A stretch of DNA of 26,347 bases from Planctomycetaceae bacterium (GCA_031278315.1 JAITKS010000144.1:1-26347), one strand, 5' to 3'. Numbered from the stretch's first letter, positions 8,262 to 18,077 are shown. Program-made: numbers and translations. Notes: a model not told the origin generated them from the sequence alone.

Positions 8262-8359
8262 TATATAGAGAAATTATAAAAATATTTCATAGAAATTATT
8301 GTTGCCGGAACGCAGTTGTCTCGACCGCACATTTAGATATTTTTTTGTACAAAAGGAAT

Positions 8360-8400
8360 GCAGATGAATGTCTGCGTTTCTTTTCTGCGTTTCTTTTCTG
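8360..8400 (+). repeat. Small hairpin and 13-bp tandem before the methyltransferase gene
   Basis: GCAGA, a 6-base loop and TCTGC form a short hairpin that runs into TCTGCGTTTCTTT repeated twice (8371-8383, 8384-8396) and a partial third unit. It may end transcription of the preceding gene or form part of the leader of the next one. Confidence 0.5.
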
Positions 8401-8445
8401 TGTTTTATTTCGGTTTTAAATTTAGGTGTTTTTAGAAGTTGTCTT

Positions 8446-9516
8446 ATGTTTTTATTTGTTCCTTGTCAAGTTGGTTCAGAGCGTTTACTGAAAGATGAAA
8501 TCAGTAAGTTTTATAATTTTAACAGTGCATTTTCGCGTTCAGGTTTTGTTACGTTTAAGGTGTCTGACGAATTGCAATCGCAAGATACAATTCGGGCGAT
8601 AATGTCTCAATGGCTGGAGCGATCAATTTTTTCGCGAACGGTTTCTATCTTTATCGGCAAGTTACCGCAAGCGAATTTGGTTGATTCGATTTGGCGTCTT
8701 GTTTCTCAATCTCGATATTTTATTAATCGAGTACACGTTTGGGGACGAGATAAATTTATGCCCGGTCAAAATGGATTTGAACCTAATATTCCAACAGATT
8801 TAATTGAATTACATAACGGCTTGGTACGAAATTCTCCGCAACCGAAATTTTTAGGCATTGACAGTAATCGATTTGATCAAGCTGCTTTTATCGGCGAAAC
8901 GGTATTAGATGTAGTTCGAGTAGAAGATGATTTATATTTTGCCGGAGTACATTTTGTTACAGAAAATTCTCCGATACATGTTTTGTATTCAGGCGGAATA
9001 ATTCCGATTCAACTTCCGCCTGAAGCTGTTTCGCGAGCTTGGTTGAAATTTGAAGAGGGATTACAGTGGGCAGGATTTCCAATTGGCGAAGGTTCTAATT
9101 GTGCGGATATTGGAGCGTCGCCCGGCGGCGGTTCTCAAACTTTACTTTCGCGAGGTGCAAAAGTTCTGGGTGTTGATCCGGCGGTAATTGCACCGAGTGT
9201 GTTAAAAAATCCAAATTTCAAACATATTCGCGGCAAAATAAATCAGACACAACGTTCTTTATACAAAGACGTAAGATGGGTAATCGCTGATATAAATACC
9301 GCTCCAAAATATACGCTGGATGTTTTGGAGGATGTCATAAAATACAATTCAAAAATTGAAGGAATGTTATTCACATTAAAATTATTACGATTAGAACTTG
9401 TTGAACAAATCCCGCAATTTCTACAACAAATATACAAATGGGGATTCAAAAAAATTAAAATCAAACAACTAGTTTTCAACAGACAAGAAATAATGGCCGC
9501 CGTACAAAAAAAATAA
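8446..9516 (+). CDS. rlmM: RlmM-like 23S rRNA 2'-O-ribose methyltransferase
   Basis: The 356-residue protein fits the RlmM family in length and layout: an N-terminal THUMP-like region followed by a Rossmann methyltransferase domain of the RrmJ/FtsJ type. The SAM-binding loop is visible as C-A-D-I-G-A-S-P-G-G (219-228). The K-D-K-E catalytic tetrad can be assigned: Lys201 (AWLKFEE), Asp282 (IADIN), Lys312 (FTLKLL) and Glu348 (NRQE). Members methylate the 2'-OH of a cytidine in 23S rRNA using SAM; the precise target here is inferred. I chose the ATG at 8446 (MFLFVPCQVG), because the open extension to 8368 is a low-complexity TCTGCGTTTC repeat and families of this type begin close to this point. 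There is no convincing Shine-Dalgarno sequence. The stop is 36 bases from that of the convergent pyrD. Confidence 0.8.
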   Translation: MFLFVPCQVGSERLLKDEISKFYNFNSAFSRSGFVTFKVSDELQSQDTIRAIMSQWLERSIFSRTVSIFIGKLPQANLVDSIWRLVSQSRYFINRVHVWGRDKFMPGQNGFEPNIPTDLIELHNGLVRNSPQPKFLGIDSNRFDQAAFIGETVLDVVRVEDDLYFAGVHFVTENSPIHVLYSGGIIPIQLPPEAVSRAWLKFEEGLQWAGFPIGEGSNCADIGASPGGGSQTLLSRGAKVLGVDPAVIAPSVLKNPNFKHIRGKINQTQRSLYKDVRWVIADINTAPKYTLDVLEDVIKYNSKIEGMLFTLKLLRLELVEQIPQFLQQIYKWGFKKIKIKQLVFNRQEIMAAVQKK

Positions 9517-9552
9517 AAAATGAAAAATGAAATATCTATTCAATTGACATTT

Positions 9553-10443
9553 CTAACAATTTAAGGTTCCTATGATTTCAGTAACATTTTTTGCTCCGAT
9601 TTCGGTTAGGGCGTCAGGTAAAGCGTCGAGAATTTTAATTGCTGCGGTTGGATTGTAAAAATTTGCGGTACCAATTTGTATAGCCGACGCCCCAGTAACG
9701 AAAAATTCCATAGCGTCATCAATTGTTTCGATTCCTCCGATTCCAATGATTGGAATGTTCACCGCTTTGAAAATTTGGCGTACACATCTTAATGCAATTG
9801 GTTTTATTGCCGGACCGCTTAAACCTCCGAATCCGTTACCGAGTTGCGGTTTTTTCGTTCTCCAATTTACCGCTAATCCCAGACATGTATTCACAGCCGA
9901 AATTCCGCCAGCACCGCCGGCTTCTGCTCCTTTTGCAATTTCGCCGATATTAAAAACGTTAGGCGATAATTTAACGAATAACGGTAAATTAATCACTTTA
10001 CAAAATGCAGAAACTATACGTTCACAAAGTTTCGGGTCTGTTGCGAAATCGACGCCGCCGCTTACATTCGGACAAGAAACGTTTAGTTCTATTGCATTTA
10101 TTCCTTCTGCTTTTTGTAATTTTTCGCCCCATATTGAACATTCCTCTATATTTTTTATTGCAACGCTAATGATTATTTTGGTACCGATTGTTCGCAGATA
10201 AGATAATTTCGTAACAATGAAATCATCGATACCGTCATTATCTAATCCGATAGAATTTAATAAACCGGAAGCGGTTTCAAAAGTTCGGGGCGGTTGATTT
10301 CCTGGCCGCGGAAAGAGTGTTACTGTTTTAGGAATAATTCCGCCGAGACGAGATAATTCAAAAAAACCTGACATCTCATCGGCGTAACCAAAAGTTCCCG
10401 ACGCTGTCAATATCGGATTATTAAAAGGTAATTTCTTTAACAT
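9553..10443 (-). CDS. pyrD: Dihydroorotate dehydrogenase, class 1
   Basis: The 296-residue protein oxidises dihydroorotate to orotate in pyrimidine synthesis, as a cytoplasmic FMN enzyme. Family hallmarks are clear: N-P-I-L-T-A-S-G-T-F-G-Y near the N-terminus, K-T-V-T-L-F-P-R-P-G-N, the active-site Cys124 in N-V-S-C-P-N (class 1; class 2 uses Ser), N-T-C-L-G with G-G-L-S-G-P for FMN, and the phosphate-binding G-I-G-G-I plus Q-I-G-T-A. The Cys and sequence style fit class 1B, which needs a PyrK partner, but no pyrK is in the window. The N-terminus is about 7-10 residues shorter than usual. An in-frame stop lies five codons upstream of the ATG at 10443, so no longer ATG start exists. No Shine-Dalgarno sequence is visible. 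Confidence 0.93.
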   Translation of the reverse strand: MLKKLPFNNPILTASGTFGYADEMSGFFELSRLGGIIPKTVTLFPRPGNQPPRTFETASGLLNSIGLDNDGIDDFIVTKLSYLRTIGTKIIISVAIKNIEECSIWGEKLQKAEGINAIELNVSCPNVSGGVDFATDPKLCERIVSAFCKVINLPLFVKLSPNVFNIGEIAKGAEAGGAGGISAVNTCLGLAVNWRTKKPQLGNGFGGLSGPAIKPIALRCVRQIFKAVNIPIIGIGGIETIDDAMEFFVTGASAIQIGTANFYNPTAAIKILDALPDALTEIGAKNVTEIIGTLNC

Positions 10444-10508
10444 TATTTTGACAAATTATGGTTATTATTTATTGTAACAATTAATCTGAAATGCAATTTC
10501 TTGTCTAG

Positions 10509-10554
10509 ATTATTTGTTAAATTTAAGATTAATATTATTTGTTAAATTTAAGAT
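10509..10554. repeat. 21-bp direct repeat over the stop codon of the radical SAM gene
   Basis: A 21-base sequence beginning ATTATTTGTTAAATTT occurs perfectly twice, 10509-10529 and 10534-10554, with a 4-base spacer (25-base period). The second copy contains the last codon and stop of the radical SAM gene. Confidence 0.85.
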
Positions 10555-11414
10555 GAATAAAATGTATCGACTTGTAATTTTGTTATGTTACGGACAGTAT
10601 CAGCAATAGAATCAAGTTGTTCATTTGAGAGAGGTAACGCCCAATTTTCAGGTGTATTGCGGGCGGCAGTATAGATTTGAATTCGAATAATATTATTTGT
10701 GTGAAAAGAAAGTAATCGTTGTGAGTATTGTTTGATTTCGGATTCGTTTGGACTTTGACCGTCAATAGAAAGAAAGCAAGATTGAATTACTATTGGGATT
10801 CGTTTTGTCAATTCTTTTAAATTGTTTAAGATTTGTTCATATTTTATAGAGGAGCGTGAAATTTTTTTAAAGAACTCCGGGGTGCCGGCATCTAATTTTG
10901 TCCAAATTTCGCCATTATTTTCGAGTATTATTTCGAGTGAGTTTTGAATATGTTTAGAGTGAAGCATTGTACCGTTTGTGATCAAAACAATTTTTACGGA
11001 ATCATCGCAAAGTTGTTTTCGGATATTTGTAACGCATTTGATTGCATCTGAAAAGGCGGCGGCTAAAGTTGGTTCTCCGTCTCCGCTGAATGCGATATCT
11101 TTTAGTATTCGTTTTTCATCAGACAAGCGGGAAAACCAATGGTCTTGAAAGAGTGAGCCGTCGTTAATCATACTTATAAGTTGACGGAGTTCCGATTCGA
11201 CACGAATGCAATCAACGAAATCGGATTTCTTATTGATTTGTTTTTGTTGATCTTCTTCTGCGATTACTTGGCAGTAAACGCAAGAGAAGTTGCATTGTCT
11301 ATTTGGGCTTAAATTTACACCAATTGAAAGTCCGCCTGATCGGCGGCTGACAACTGGATAAACATAACGAAACTCGCAAAAGCTACGAGGATGATATTGA
11401 ACCAATGACGGCAT
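10548..11414 (-). CDS. Radical SAM protein, COG0731 (wyosine-biosynthesis-like) type
   Basis: The product, 288 residues from the chosen ATG at 11414 (MPSLVQYHPR), has the [4Fe-4S] cluster motif C41-N-F-S-C45-V-Y-C48, the CX3CX2C signature of radical SAM enzymes. The motif A-F-S-G-D-G-E-P-T-L is characteristic of COG0731 Fe-S oxidoreductases related to TYW1. I-T-N-G-T and K-L-D-A-G-T further on fit SAM- and strand-contacting segments of the barrel. The bacterial members have no firmly established substrate, so I do not assign one. The open frame reaches 11480, but those 22 extra residues are Tyr/Phe/Leu-rich and have no Shine-Dalgarno sequence. It lies 104 bases upstream of pyrD in the same direction and may be cotranscribed with it. 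Confidence 0.85.
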   Translation of the reverse strand: MPSLVQYHPRSFCEFRYVYPVVSRRSGGLSIGVNLSPNRQCNFSCVYCQVIAEEDQQKQINKKSDFVDCIRVESELRQLISMINDGSLFQDHWFSRLSDEKRILKDIAFSGDGEPTLAAAFSDAIKCVTNIRKQLCDDSVKIVLITNGTMLHSKHIQNSLEIILENNGEIWTKLDAGTPEFFKKISRSSIKYEQILNNLKELTKRIPIVIQSCFLSIDGQSPNESEIKQYSQRLLSFHTNNIIRIQIYTAARNTPENWALPLSNEQLDSIADTVRNITKLQVDTFYSS

Positions 11415-11614
11415 TGTATTGTACAAGTTATATGTAAGGTTGAATCGATAATATAAAAATAATATAAAAATATATTTCAAAAAAGCGGTAACAGGAAAAA
11501 ATCAAAATCAAACAAAAAAATAATTGCGAACAGTTTAGAATTTATTTCAACAACTGCAAGAGGTAATCCCCCTTTTCTCTAACGTGAGTGAATTTATAAA
11601 AACATAATATTCTA

Positions 11615-11630
11615 CTGAAATATTACGAAA
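11615..11630 (+). repeat. Dispersed motif, CTGAAATATTACGAAA copy
   Basis: Full-length copy with A in place of T at the fifth base, preceded by TTCTA as in the copy at 3159. Confidence 0.6.
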
Positions 11631-11699
11631 AATTGTATTTCATATATTTTTTTCGTCTATTTATTTTTTTCGTGTGTTTCGTATTTCAAAAAAATTTCA

Positions 11700-11717
11700 C
11701 TGATATATAACCAAAAA
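11700..11717 (+). repeat. Dispersed motif, diverged copy
   Basis: CTGATATATAACCAAAAA, preceded by TTCA. It lies 85 bases after the previous copy in the same orientation. Confidence 0.5.
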
Positions 11718-11809
11718 ACATTTTACGACGGAATTACAATATAACTTCAATATCAAAAAATAACGACTTAAACGGTTGTATTAAACATATAAAAAAAATA
11801 ACATAAATA

Positions 11810-11857
11810 AAGTTTAACGATTATTTAATTGTTATAATCCGATTATACGTTAAACTT
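11810..11857. promoter_or_regulatory. 10-bp inverted repeat with inner palindrome
   Basis: AAGTTTAACG (11810-11819) and CGTTAAACTT (11848-11857) are perfect inverted copies. GATTAT (11819-11824) and ATAATC (11834-11839) form a second pairing inside. It lies 350 bases before the BON gene and could be an operator or a structured RNA. Confidence 0.5.
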
Positions 11858-12208
11858 CAACATTTTTAATAAGAAATATTTTCATTGAACAATTTACTCA
11901 CTCCCTTTAGTCAAGTTTTCCGAAACTATCCGCCGATACAAAATCATAGCCAATTATCCGGCGTGCGAAAATATTTTATTTTCATGTAACCGCCAATTTT
12001 GAAAATTAAGTTGTTCTTATAAATTTCAACTTCTAATTTTCATACATTTTAGTCAAGAAGTTTTTTTGTTTTGCGGCACATTAAAATTATAGAATAAACA
12101 AAACTATAATGTTTCATCAATCTATAATTTTCGGATATTTGGTTTGTGTGTATGTATGTTTATGAAAAAGGATTTTAATCTCGTGCGTGTTCCATGGAGG
12201 ATTAAATA

Positions 12209-13501
<1,293 letters not shown>

Positions 13502-13627
13502 GAATAATATCTTTTTGTAATTTGACATTTCGGTTTATTAGAGTAATTATTACGTTGAAATTAAATTAAGAATTTTGAGATCAACAACAAAAAGATTCAT
13601 CATTGAAAAAGCTGTTATTTGTATGTT

Positions 13628-13684
13628 ATTTGTAACTATTCAATAATCAACCTCTTTCAAGACAACTACTGAATAGTTACAAAT
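13628..13684. terminator. Perfect 15-bp inverted repeat between convergent genes
   Basis: ATTTGTAACTATTCA (13628-13642) and TGAATAGTTACAAAT (13670-13684) are exact inverted copies with a 27-base loop. It sits between the stops of the BON gene (+) and the VOC gene (minus), so a bidirectional terminator is the simplest reading. The right arm is also a CTGAATAGTTAC copy of the dispersed motif. Confidence 0.6.
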
Positions 13685-13688
13685 TCTG

Positions 13689-13700
13689 CTGAATAGTTAT
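13689..13700 (+). repeat. Dispersed motif, CTGAATAGTTAT copy
   Basis: A 20-base-later direct repeat of the right arm of the preceding inverted repeat, preceded by TTCTG. Confidence 0.5.
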
Positions 13701-13730
13701 ATCTGTTACATCTATATCTATTACATCTAT
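13701..13730. repeat. 15-bp tandem repeat over the VOC stop codon
   Basis: ATCTGTTACATCTAT (13701-13715) is followed directly by ATCTATTACATCTAT (13716-13730), one mismatch. The second unit contains the stop of the minus-strand VOC gene at 13727-13729. Confidence 0.8.
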
Positions 13731-14038
13731 TTTGATTCTGATATTTCGATAATTGCACCGTCGTTGTTTATGAATGCAATTCGTACACCGGGCATAGGCG
13801 AAAATGGCTGTAGTAAAATTGTCTTATCGACCAAAGCGGCGTCTAAATCATCGACTGCAAACGCTGCGTGAGGTTTTGTTTTGATCAATTCGTGCATTGG
13901 ACTATTCTCATCGAATTTTAGCCATTCGATACCATACGGATCAGTTGTTGGGTCAGTTACGTGAACACCCAATTCACTGATATATCCTATCCATTTTTTT
14001 TCTTGCGTTGTTGGAACGCCGAAATGTAAGTATTTCAT
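13727..14038 (-). CDS. VOC-superfamily (glyoxalase-fold) protein
   Basis: This 103-residue protein fits one VOC module pair (beta-alpha-beta-beta-beta twice). It begins M-K-Y-L-H-F-G-V-P, has H-A-A-F-A-V-D-D-L-D-A-A-L in the middle (the typical second-half start) and ends G-A-I-I-E-I-S-E. His5, His57 and Glu98 are at positions where the fold usually binds a metal. The superfamily includes glyoxalases, dioxygenases and resistance proteins; the substrate cannot be read here. I start at the ATG at 14038; an in-frame TTG at 14050 would add four residues but has no Shine-Dalgarno sequence. The gene lies downstream of the cupin gene in the same direction, with a structured repeat between them. Confidence 0.8.
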   Translation of the reverse strand: MKYLHFGVPTTQEKKWIGYISELGVHVTDPTTDPYGIEWLKFDENSPMHELIKTKPHAAFAVDDLDAALVDKTILLQPFSPMPGVRIAFINNDGAIIEISESK

Positions 14039-14064
14039 TTTTCGTTTCAATAATTGTTAGGGTT

Positions 14065-14178
14065 TTAAACTGTTCTCACTTGAATTTTCGGATCGGGCTG
14101 CCTGCTTACTTATTTATTGTAGAGCAGGCATTTACGCCCTTATATTGCCGAAAATTCATAGTACGATACGTATAATTA
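14065..14178 (+). repeat. Structured intergenic repeat family, copy A
   Basis: TGAATTTTCGG (14081-14091) pairs with CCGAAAATTCA (14148-14158) as an 11-bp stem. Inside, GCCTGCT and AGCAGGC form a second perfect 7-bp stem. The stretch TTTACGCCCTTATATT (14131-14146) and the tail ATTCATAGTACGATACG are shared with other copies. The 27 bases from 14065 match 23 of 27 with the copy at 23061. Confidence 0.7.
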
Positions 14179-14202
14179 TAGTTTTATAGTTTTACGTGAA
14201 GT

Positions 14203-14925
14203 CTATAGTTTAGCTTTTGGATTTTTAAATTTCAGACCGTCATTTGAATGGAACGATGCATATTCGGTAACGATAGCACCATTTGCACCTGCCAACATGA
14301 AATGAAAATCACCTATTCCGCTCAAAGCTGCTTCGCTTCCTTTGCCTGTACCGGCTTTGAGTTCAACGCACTTAAATGCAGTAATTGCATTAGCGTCGAG
14401 TTGTGATTGCGGCAGTTTGACCGGCAATTTATCCGCGTCATCTTTTGAGCCGCCTTTTCCGAAATTGTAGATACTTCCGTGCCGTACTTGCCAATATTCA
14501 TGTTTTGCCGGTTTATCTTCAGCTTCGACGTGTGCGTGTTCGGGTATCATTTGGAACGGCAGAAGATAAATTTCATGTCCGAAGTAGCCGTGTTCTTTAT
14601 CATTGAGCCAAAAAATACCGCCCATACCGACATTAGTGAAATCACCAAGACCAAAATCTACTACCCAAAATCGTTCATCTTTTATAACATCGGGCAGTGA
14701 GTAATTGTGAAATCTGAACATTTCAGTATATGCGTCTTTTGCCGCTTTAACATTGAAACTGCCGTCAGGATTATAAAAGTGTTTGTTCGGATATTTCACA
14801 AGTTGTCTGCTGCGTTGACGGCGGCGTCCTCGTGTATTGTCTTGAGCCGATATATCCGTTCCTAATACTGTAGCGGTTAAAACTACACCGCCAAGAATGT
14901 TGGTTAATAAATCGCGTCTATTCAT
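14203..14925 (-). CDS. Tat-exported cupin protein, D-lyxose-isomerase-like
   Basis: The ATG at 14925 follows an excellent AAAGGAG. The 240-residue product starts M-N-R-R-D-L-L with a hydrophobic stretch ending I-S-A-Q-D, a twin-arginine signal, so it is probably exported folded. The core resembles metal-binding cupins related to D-lyxose ketol-isomerase: His130 and His132 in E-H-A-H, Glu143 in K-H-E-Y-W, and a further His226 in A-S-F-H-S-N-D-G fit the usual H-x-H...E...H metal set. A role in sugar isomerisation or binding is plausible but inferred, because cupins have many activities. The short Arg-rich stretch at 33-40 follows the signal. The gene starts a two-gene minus-strand group with the VOC protein. 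Confidence 0.7.
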   Translation of the reverse strand: MNRRDLLTNILGGVVLTATVLGTDISAQDNTRGRRRQRSRQLVKYPNKHFYNPDGSFNVKAAKDAYTEMFRFHNYSLPDVIKDERFWVVDFGLGDFTNVGMGGIFWLNDKEHGYFGHEIYLLPFQMIPEHAHVEAEDKPAKHEYWQVRHGSIYNFGKGGSKDDADKLPVKLPQSQLDANAITAFKCVELKAGTGKGSEAALSGIGDFHFMLAGANGAIVTEYASFHSNDGLKFKNPKAKL

Positions 14926-14938
14926 TTTTTTCTCCTTT

Positions 14939-15631
14939 GTTTTTGCAGCTGTTCGTGAGTTATTTTAAATTAGAACAGTTACGGGGTTAAAATCTTGTTT
15001 CGGAATTTACATTTTAACGATTCCGATAAATCGTTTTTGAGTTTATCTGCAATTGAAATTTCGGCTATTATTTGAATCACGTATCCTAACGTTGGAAAGG
15101 AGTTTTGTAATCTTATTGATATAGCCGAATTTGAATATGCAGAATTGATCGGCAGCATTTATATCAAGTTAAATTTTTCCACTTAATGACACATTGTATT
15201 ATAGAATCTGTGATACAAAAGCGTCTTTGTAAAAAACATTATGCACTCGAACAATGATTTTCGGTGATTCAAAGCTATTCATTAAAAAGTCTGCTTTCAA
15301 ACAAGTAAGCAGACAGCAGCTTGAACAGATCAAACCGAAAATTAAAATGAGAGCAATTTCATAAATGCTAAAAATCAGCAAACATTTTATAAAATAAATT
15401 TGTAAACGCAAGTGATATTCTTGTAACGGCTCAATTGAATATTTTTGTAACGTAATATTTCAATAGAGAATTTTCTAAAAAAGCTCCTTCTTTAAGCTAA
15501 AGCATACGGTTAATAAAGTGTCGCCGCTAGCGGGATTTCTTGATAGTCAGCTCCTTTTCGTGTGGGGCGTGTTTAAAAATTAAAACTAAAATCGGAAATG
15601 TAAATAAAAATAATATAACAATTTGTATGTT
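14939..15631. other. 693-base intergenic region between minus-strand genes
   Basis: I see no credible gene. TTCGGCTAT (15060-15068) and ATAGCCGAA (15121-15129) are 9-bp inverted copies, and CGGAAT/ATTCCG pair at 15001-15025. A compact GC-rich spot around 15520-15571 includes the perfect palindrome CCGCTAGCGG (15524-15533) between two AGCTCCTT copies (15482 and 15549). An inverted dispersed motif copy is at 15451. A 70-codon open frame at 15199-15411 (minus) starts only at TTG and is discounted. Confidence 0.5.
15451..15466 (-). repeat. Dispersed motif, inverted copy
   Basis: On the minus strand this reads CTATTGAAATATTACG; the first T-T-G replaces C-T-G of the consensus. It is one of only two clear copies on this strand. 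Confidence 0.45.
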
Positions 15632-17749
15632 TTACCAATTGAGTTCATTGGCTTCATCCCAATGTTCGTATAGAGTGTTGATTTTTTCTTGTTCTTCTTT
15701 TATTTCAAGATGAATAGTTCGTATTCGTTCTCTATTTCTTGTGATTTCTGGTTGTAATAAGTCTTCGTTTAATGTCATTAAATGCGTTTCGCGTGCGAAT
15801 ATTTCTGCTTCGATGTCAGTAATTTTACGAAAAGGAAATTTGCGGATACGTTTTTCTTTTTTTGTGGTATTTGTTGTATTTTGAAATGATGTTGTTTCGT
15901 TTCTGTTATTTTTTTTCTTTTCCGCTTCTTTTCTTTTTGCATTTTCTTTCCATTGTTTTTGAGCGATTTGTTTGTCAGTTAAATTTTCTTTGTTCGTGTT
16001 TTTCGTATTTGATATTTTTATATCCGATGATTTCAAGTTAGAAAAATTTACTTTTCCAGTTGAGTTCGTATTTTCTTTACGGTCGTTTATTCCGTCTGTG
16101 TTGAACGGGTCTATTAATAGTCCGCTTGCGATCATTTGTTTGAATGTTGAATAATTTCCTTCAAGAGTTTTGAATTGTCCGTTTGGTTGAATTATTAAAA
16201 GATGATCAGCAATTCTGTCAACAAAATATCTGTCGTGAGAGATAAATAATACAGTTCCATCGAATTCTCTAATAGCTTTTTCCAGCCCCGCTCTTGCCCA
16301 TACGTCGAGATGATTTGTCGGCTCGTCGAGTATCAATACGTTTGCGTCTTCGGCAGATAATTTTGCCAGAGCTGCTCTGCATCGTTGTCCGCCGCTTAAA
16401 CTTTTTATGCTTTGAAGTTGTTGGTCTCCGGTCAGACCGAAAGCACCGAGTAAGTTACGTCTTGCAGGTTCTTCGAATATTTTTTTTGCGGGACGGATTG
16501 CATCTACTACTTGCATTTCGTCATTTAGTTCTGTCAGCTGTTGATCGAAATATCCGATTTTTAATCCTGCACCATGAATAATTTTGCCTGTATCAGGTGT
16601 AATCAAGTTAAGCAGACATTTCAATAACGTTGTTTTTCCGCAGCCGTTTGGTCCTAGTATTCCCCATCTTTCGCCCCGCTCGATATTGAATGTTACACTG
16701 TGAAAAAGCGGTTTAATTACGCCGTTTTCAGTTGCAAATCCTTTTGATACATTATCGAAACGAAAAATCATATCACCGGCTCGCGGCGGTTTATGGAAGT
16801 ACATCGCCGGAACATCGATTTTACGCGGTAAATCTACGGGTGATTCAAGTAATCGTTCAAGTTTCTTGCGTCTATCTTCAGCTTGTGCCGCTTTCATTCC
16901 GTAATGATTACGGCGAATAAACTCTTTTGCTTTTTCAACATCTTCGGTATATTTTTCATAAGTACGCGTTTGAACTGCTAATCGTTCTTCTTTGAGCGAA
17001 ACGTATTTTGTAAAGTTACCAGAATAATCATCTATCGTGCCGTGATATAATTCGAATGTTCGGTTGGTTACCCGATCTAAAAAATAACGGTCATGTGAAA
17101 CAAGTATAACAGCCGCAGATGTTGCATGTAAAAACTCTTCCAACCATTCAGTTGCAGGCAGATCAAGATGATTTGACGGTTCGTCGAGTAACATAATATC
17201 GGGTTCTTCAAGCAGAAGTTTAGCAAGATTAAGCCGATTCATTTCGCCGCCGCTTAATGCTGTTACCGATTTCTCAAAATCATTATCTGTAAAACCGACA
17301 CCATGTAAAATACGTGATATTCGATGATCTAAATGATACGCATCATGACGCTGTAACGATTCATGAATTATGTCGTATCGTGCGGCTAGACGGGCAATTG
17401 CGGATTCGTCTTTCGTGTCAGACATTGCCGTTGCAATCCGTTCCGCCTCATGCTGCATTTCAATCAACGACGCAAGAGCAAGACGCGCTTCCTCGATGAC
17501 TGTTCTATCCGTAATTACATCGGGACGTTGTTCTAAATAACCAATATTTATTCCCGACGCTTTATCGATTGAACCTTTCTCAGACTCCTCACGACCCGCA
17601 AGAATATTCATAAGAGTCGTTTTGCCGCAACCATTCGGTCCGACAAGTCCGACTTTATCTCCAGCACGAAGTTGAAACGAAACATCAACTAATACCGCTT
17701 CGGCAGAAAAATGTTTACGCAAATGATCAACTGTTAAAATTACTTCCAT
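15632..17749 (-). CDS. ABC-F family ATPase with extended C-terminus
   Basis: The 705-residue protein has two nucleotide-binding domains and no membrane segment, as in ABC-F proteins (Uup, EttA, YdiF) that act on ribosomes. NBD1: Walker A G-P-N-G-C-G-K-T-T (37-45), signature L-S-G-G-E (165-169), Walker B L-L-D-E-P-S-N-H-L-D (187-196). A charged linker lies at about 255-310. NBD2: Walker A at 366-374, signature L-S-G-G-Q (451-455), Walker B at 473-482. Residues about 550-640 are Asn/Lys/Thr-rich and low in complexity, and about 640-700 form a likely coiled coil, like the C-terminal domain of Uup. This makes it longer than most family members (about 530-650). Translation-factor or antibiotic-protection roles are known in the family; which applies here cannot be told. 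Confidence 0.92.
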   Translation of the reverse strand: MEVILTVDHLRKHFSAEAVLVDVSFQLRAGDKVGLVGPNGCGKTTLMNILAGREESEKGSIDKASGINIGYLEQRPDVITDRTVIEEARLALASLIEMQHEAERIATAMSDTKDESAIARLAARYDIIHESLQRHDAYHLDHRISRILHGVGFTDNDFEKSVTALSGGEMNRLNLAKLLLEEPDIMLLDEPSNHLDLPATEWLEEFLHATSAAVILVSHDRYFLDRVTNRTFELYHGTIDDYSGNFTKYVSLKEERLAVQTRTYEKYTEDVEKAKEFIRRNHYGMKAAQAEDRRKKLERLLESPVDLPRKIDVPAMYFHKPPRAGDMIFRFDNVSKGFATENGVIKPLFHSVTFNIERGERWGILGPNGCGKTTLLKCLLNLITPDTGKIIHGAGLKIGYFDQQLTELNDEMQVVDAIRPAKKIFEEPARRNLLGAFGLTGDQQLQSIKSLSGGQRCRAALAKLSAEDANVLILDEPTNHLDVWARAGLEKAIREFDGTVLFISHDRYFVDRIADHLLIIQPNGQFKTLEGNYSTFKQMIASGLLIDPFNTDGINDRKENTNSTGKVNFSNLKSSDIKISNTKNTNKENLTDKQIAQKQWKENAKRKEAEKKKNNRNETTSFQNTTNTTKKEKRIRKFPFRKITDIEAEIFARETHLMTLNEDLLQPEITRNRERIRTIHLEIKEEQEKINTLYEHWDEANELNW

Positions 17750-18077
17750 ACTACTTTCGGCAATTCTAGATAATTGCTAATTTCAAATTTTTGTGTGTTT
17801 GTGTTTTTTATTTTTGTGTTTTGTGTGTTTGTGTTTTATGTTTTTAAATTATGATTAGACAAATCGGATACTCAACGTAATTGACAATTCGGTTTTTTAT
17901 AAATATGCAGATCATGTTTCGTGCTTGAATTTTCAGTATATTTCATAATTAAATTAAATCAAACCAAACCAAATCAAACCGAAATCAAACCGAAATCTAA
18001 TTTGTGAAAATCGTGATAAGTATATTCAAAAAAATAAATTTTTAGAGATGTCCTAATAATCTATCCTCATAATCTAA
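17750..18077. other. 328-base gap with low-complexity repeats
   Basis: At 17791-17840 there are TGTGTTTGTGTTTT-type iterations. At 17951-17996 there are iterations of AAACC, AAATC and CGAAATC. No gene, convincing promoter or hairpin is visible. Confidence 0.6.

Larger units (their letters stand above)
11415..12208. other. 794-base divergent intergenic region
   Basis: This is a long divergent gap. It holds two dispersed motif copies with a TTTCGTGTGTTTCG stretch between them, a 10-bp inverted repeat at 11810-11857, and AATTTTGAAAATT at 11995-12007. TATAAT occurs at 11833 and 12105, without a convincing -35 for either. No credible small gene is visible. Confidence 0.55.

Noticed and set aside
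8368..8445. N-terminal extension of the methyltransferase
   Set aside because: The added 26 residues come from a TCTGCGTTTC tandem and are not like the family N-terminus.
9746..10201. 151-codon plus-strand open frame
   Set aside because: It is antisense to pyrD, which carries all family motifs.
12105..12110. TATAAT as a -10 box for the BON gene
   Set aside because: No suitable -35 lies 16-18 bases upstream, and TATAAT is common by chance in DNA this AT-rich.
13974..13990. TTCACTGATATATCC, resembling the dispersed motif
   Set aside because: It encodes G-Y-I-S-E-L in the VOC protein and lacks the TTACGAA part, so it is probably chance.
15199..15411. 70-codon minus-strand open frame with hydrophobic N-terminal part
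   Set aside because: It starts only at TTG, has no Shine-Dalgarno sequence, and its composition is that of the AT-rich gap.
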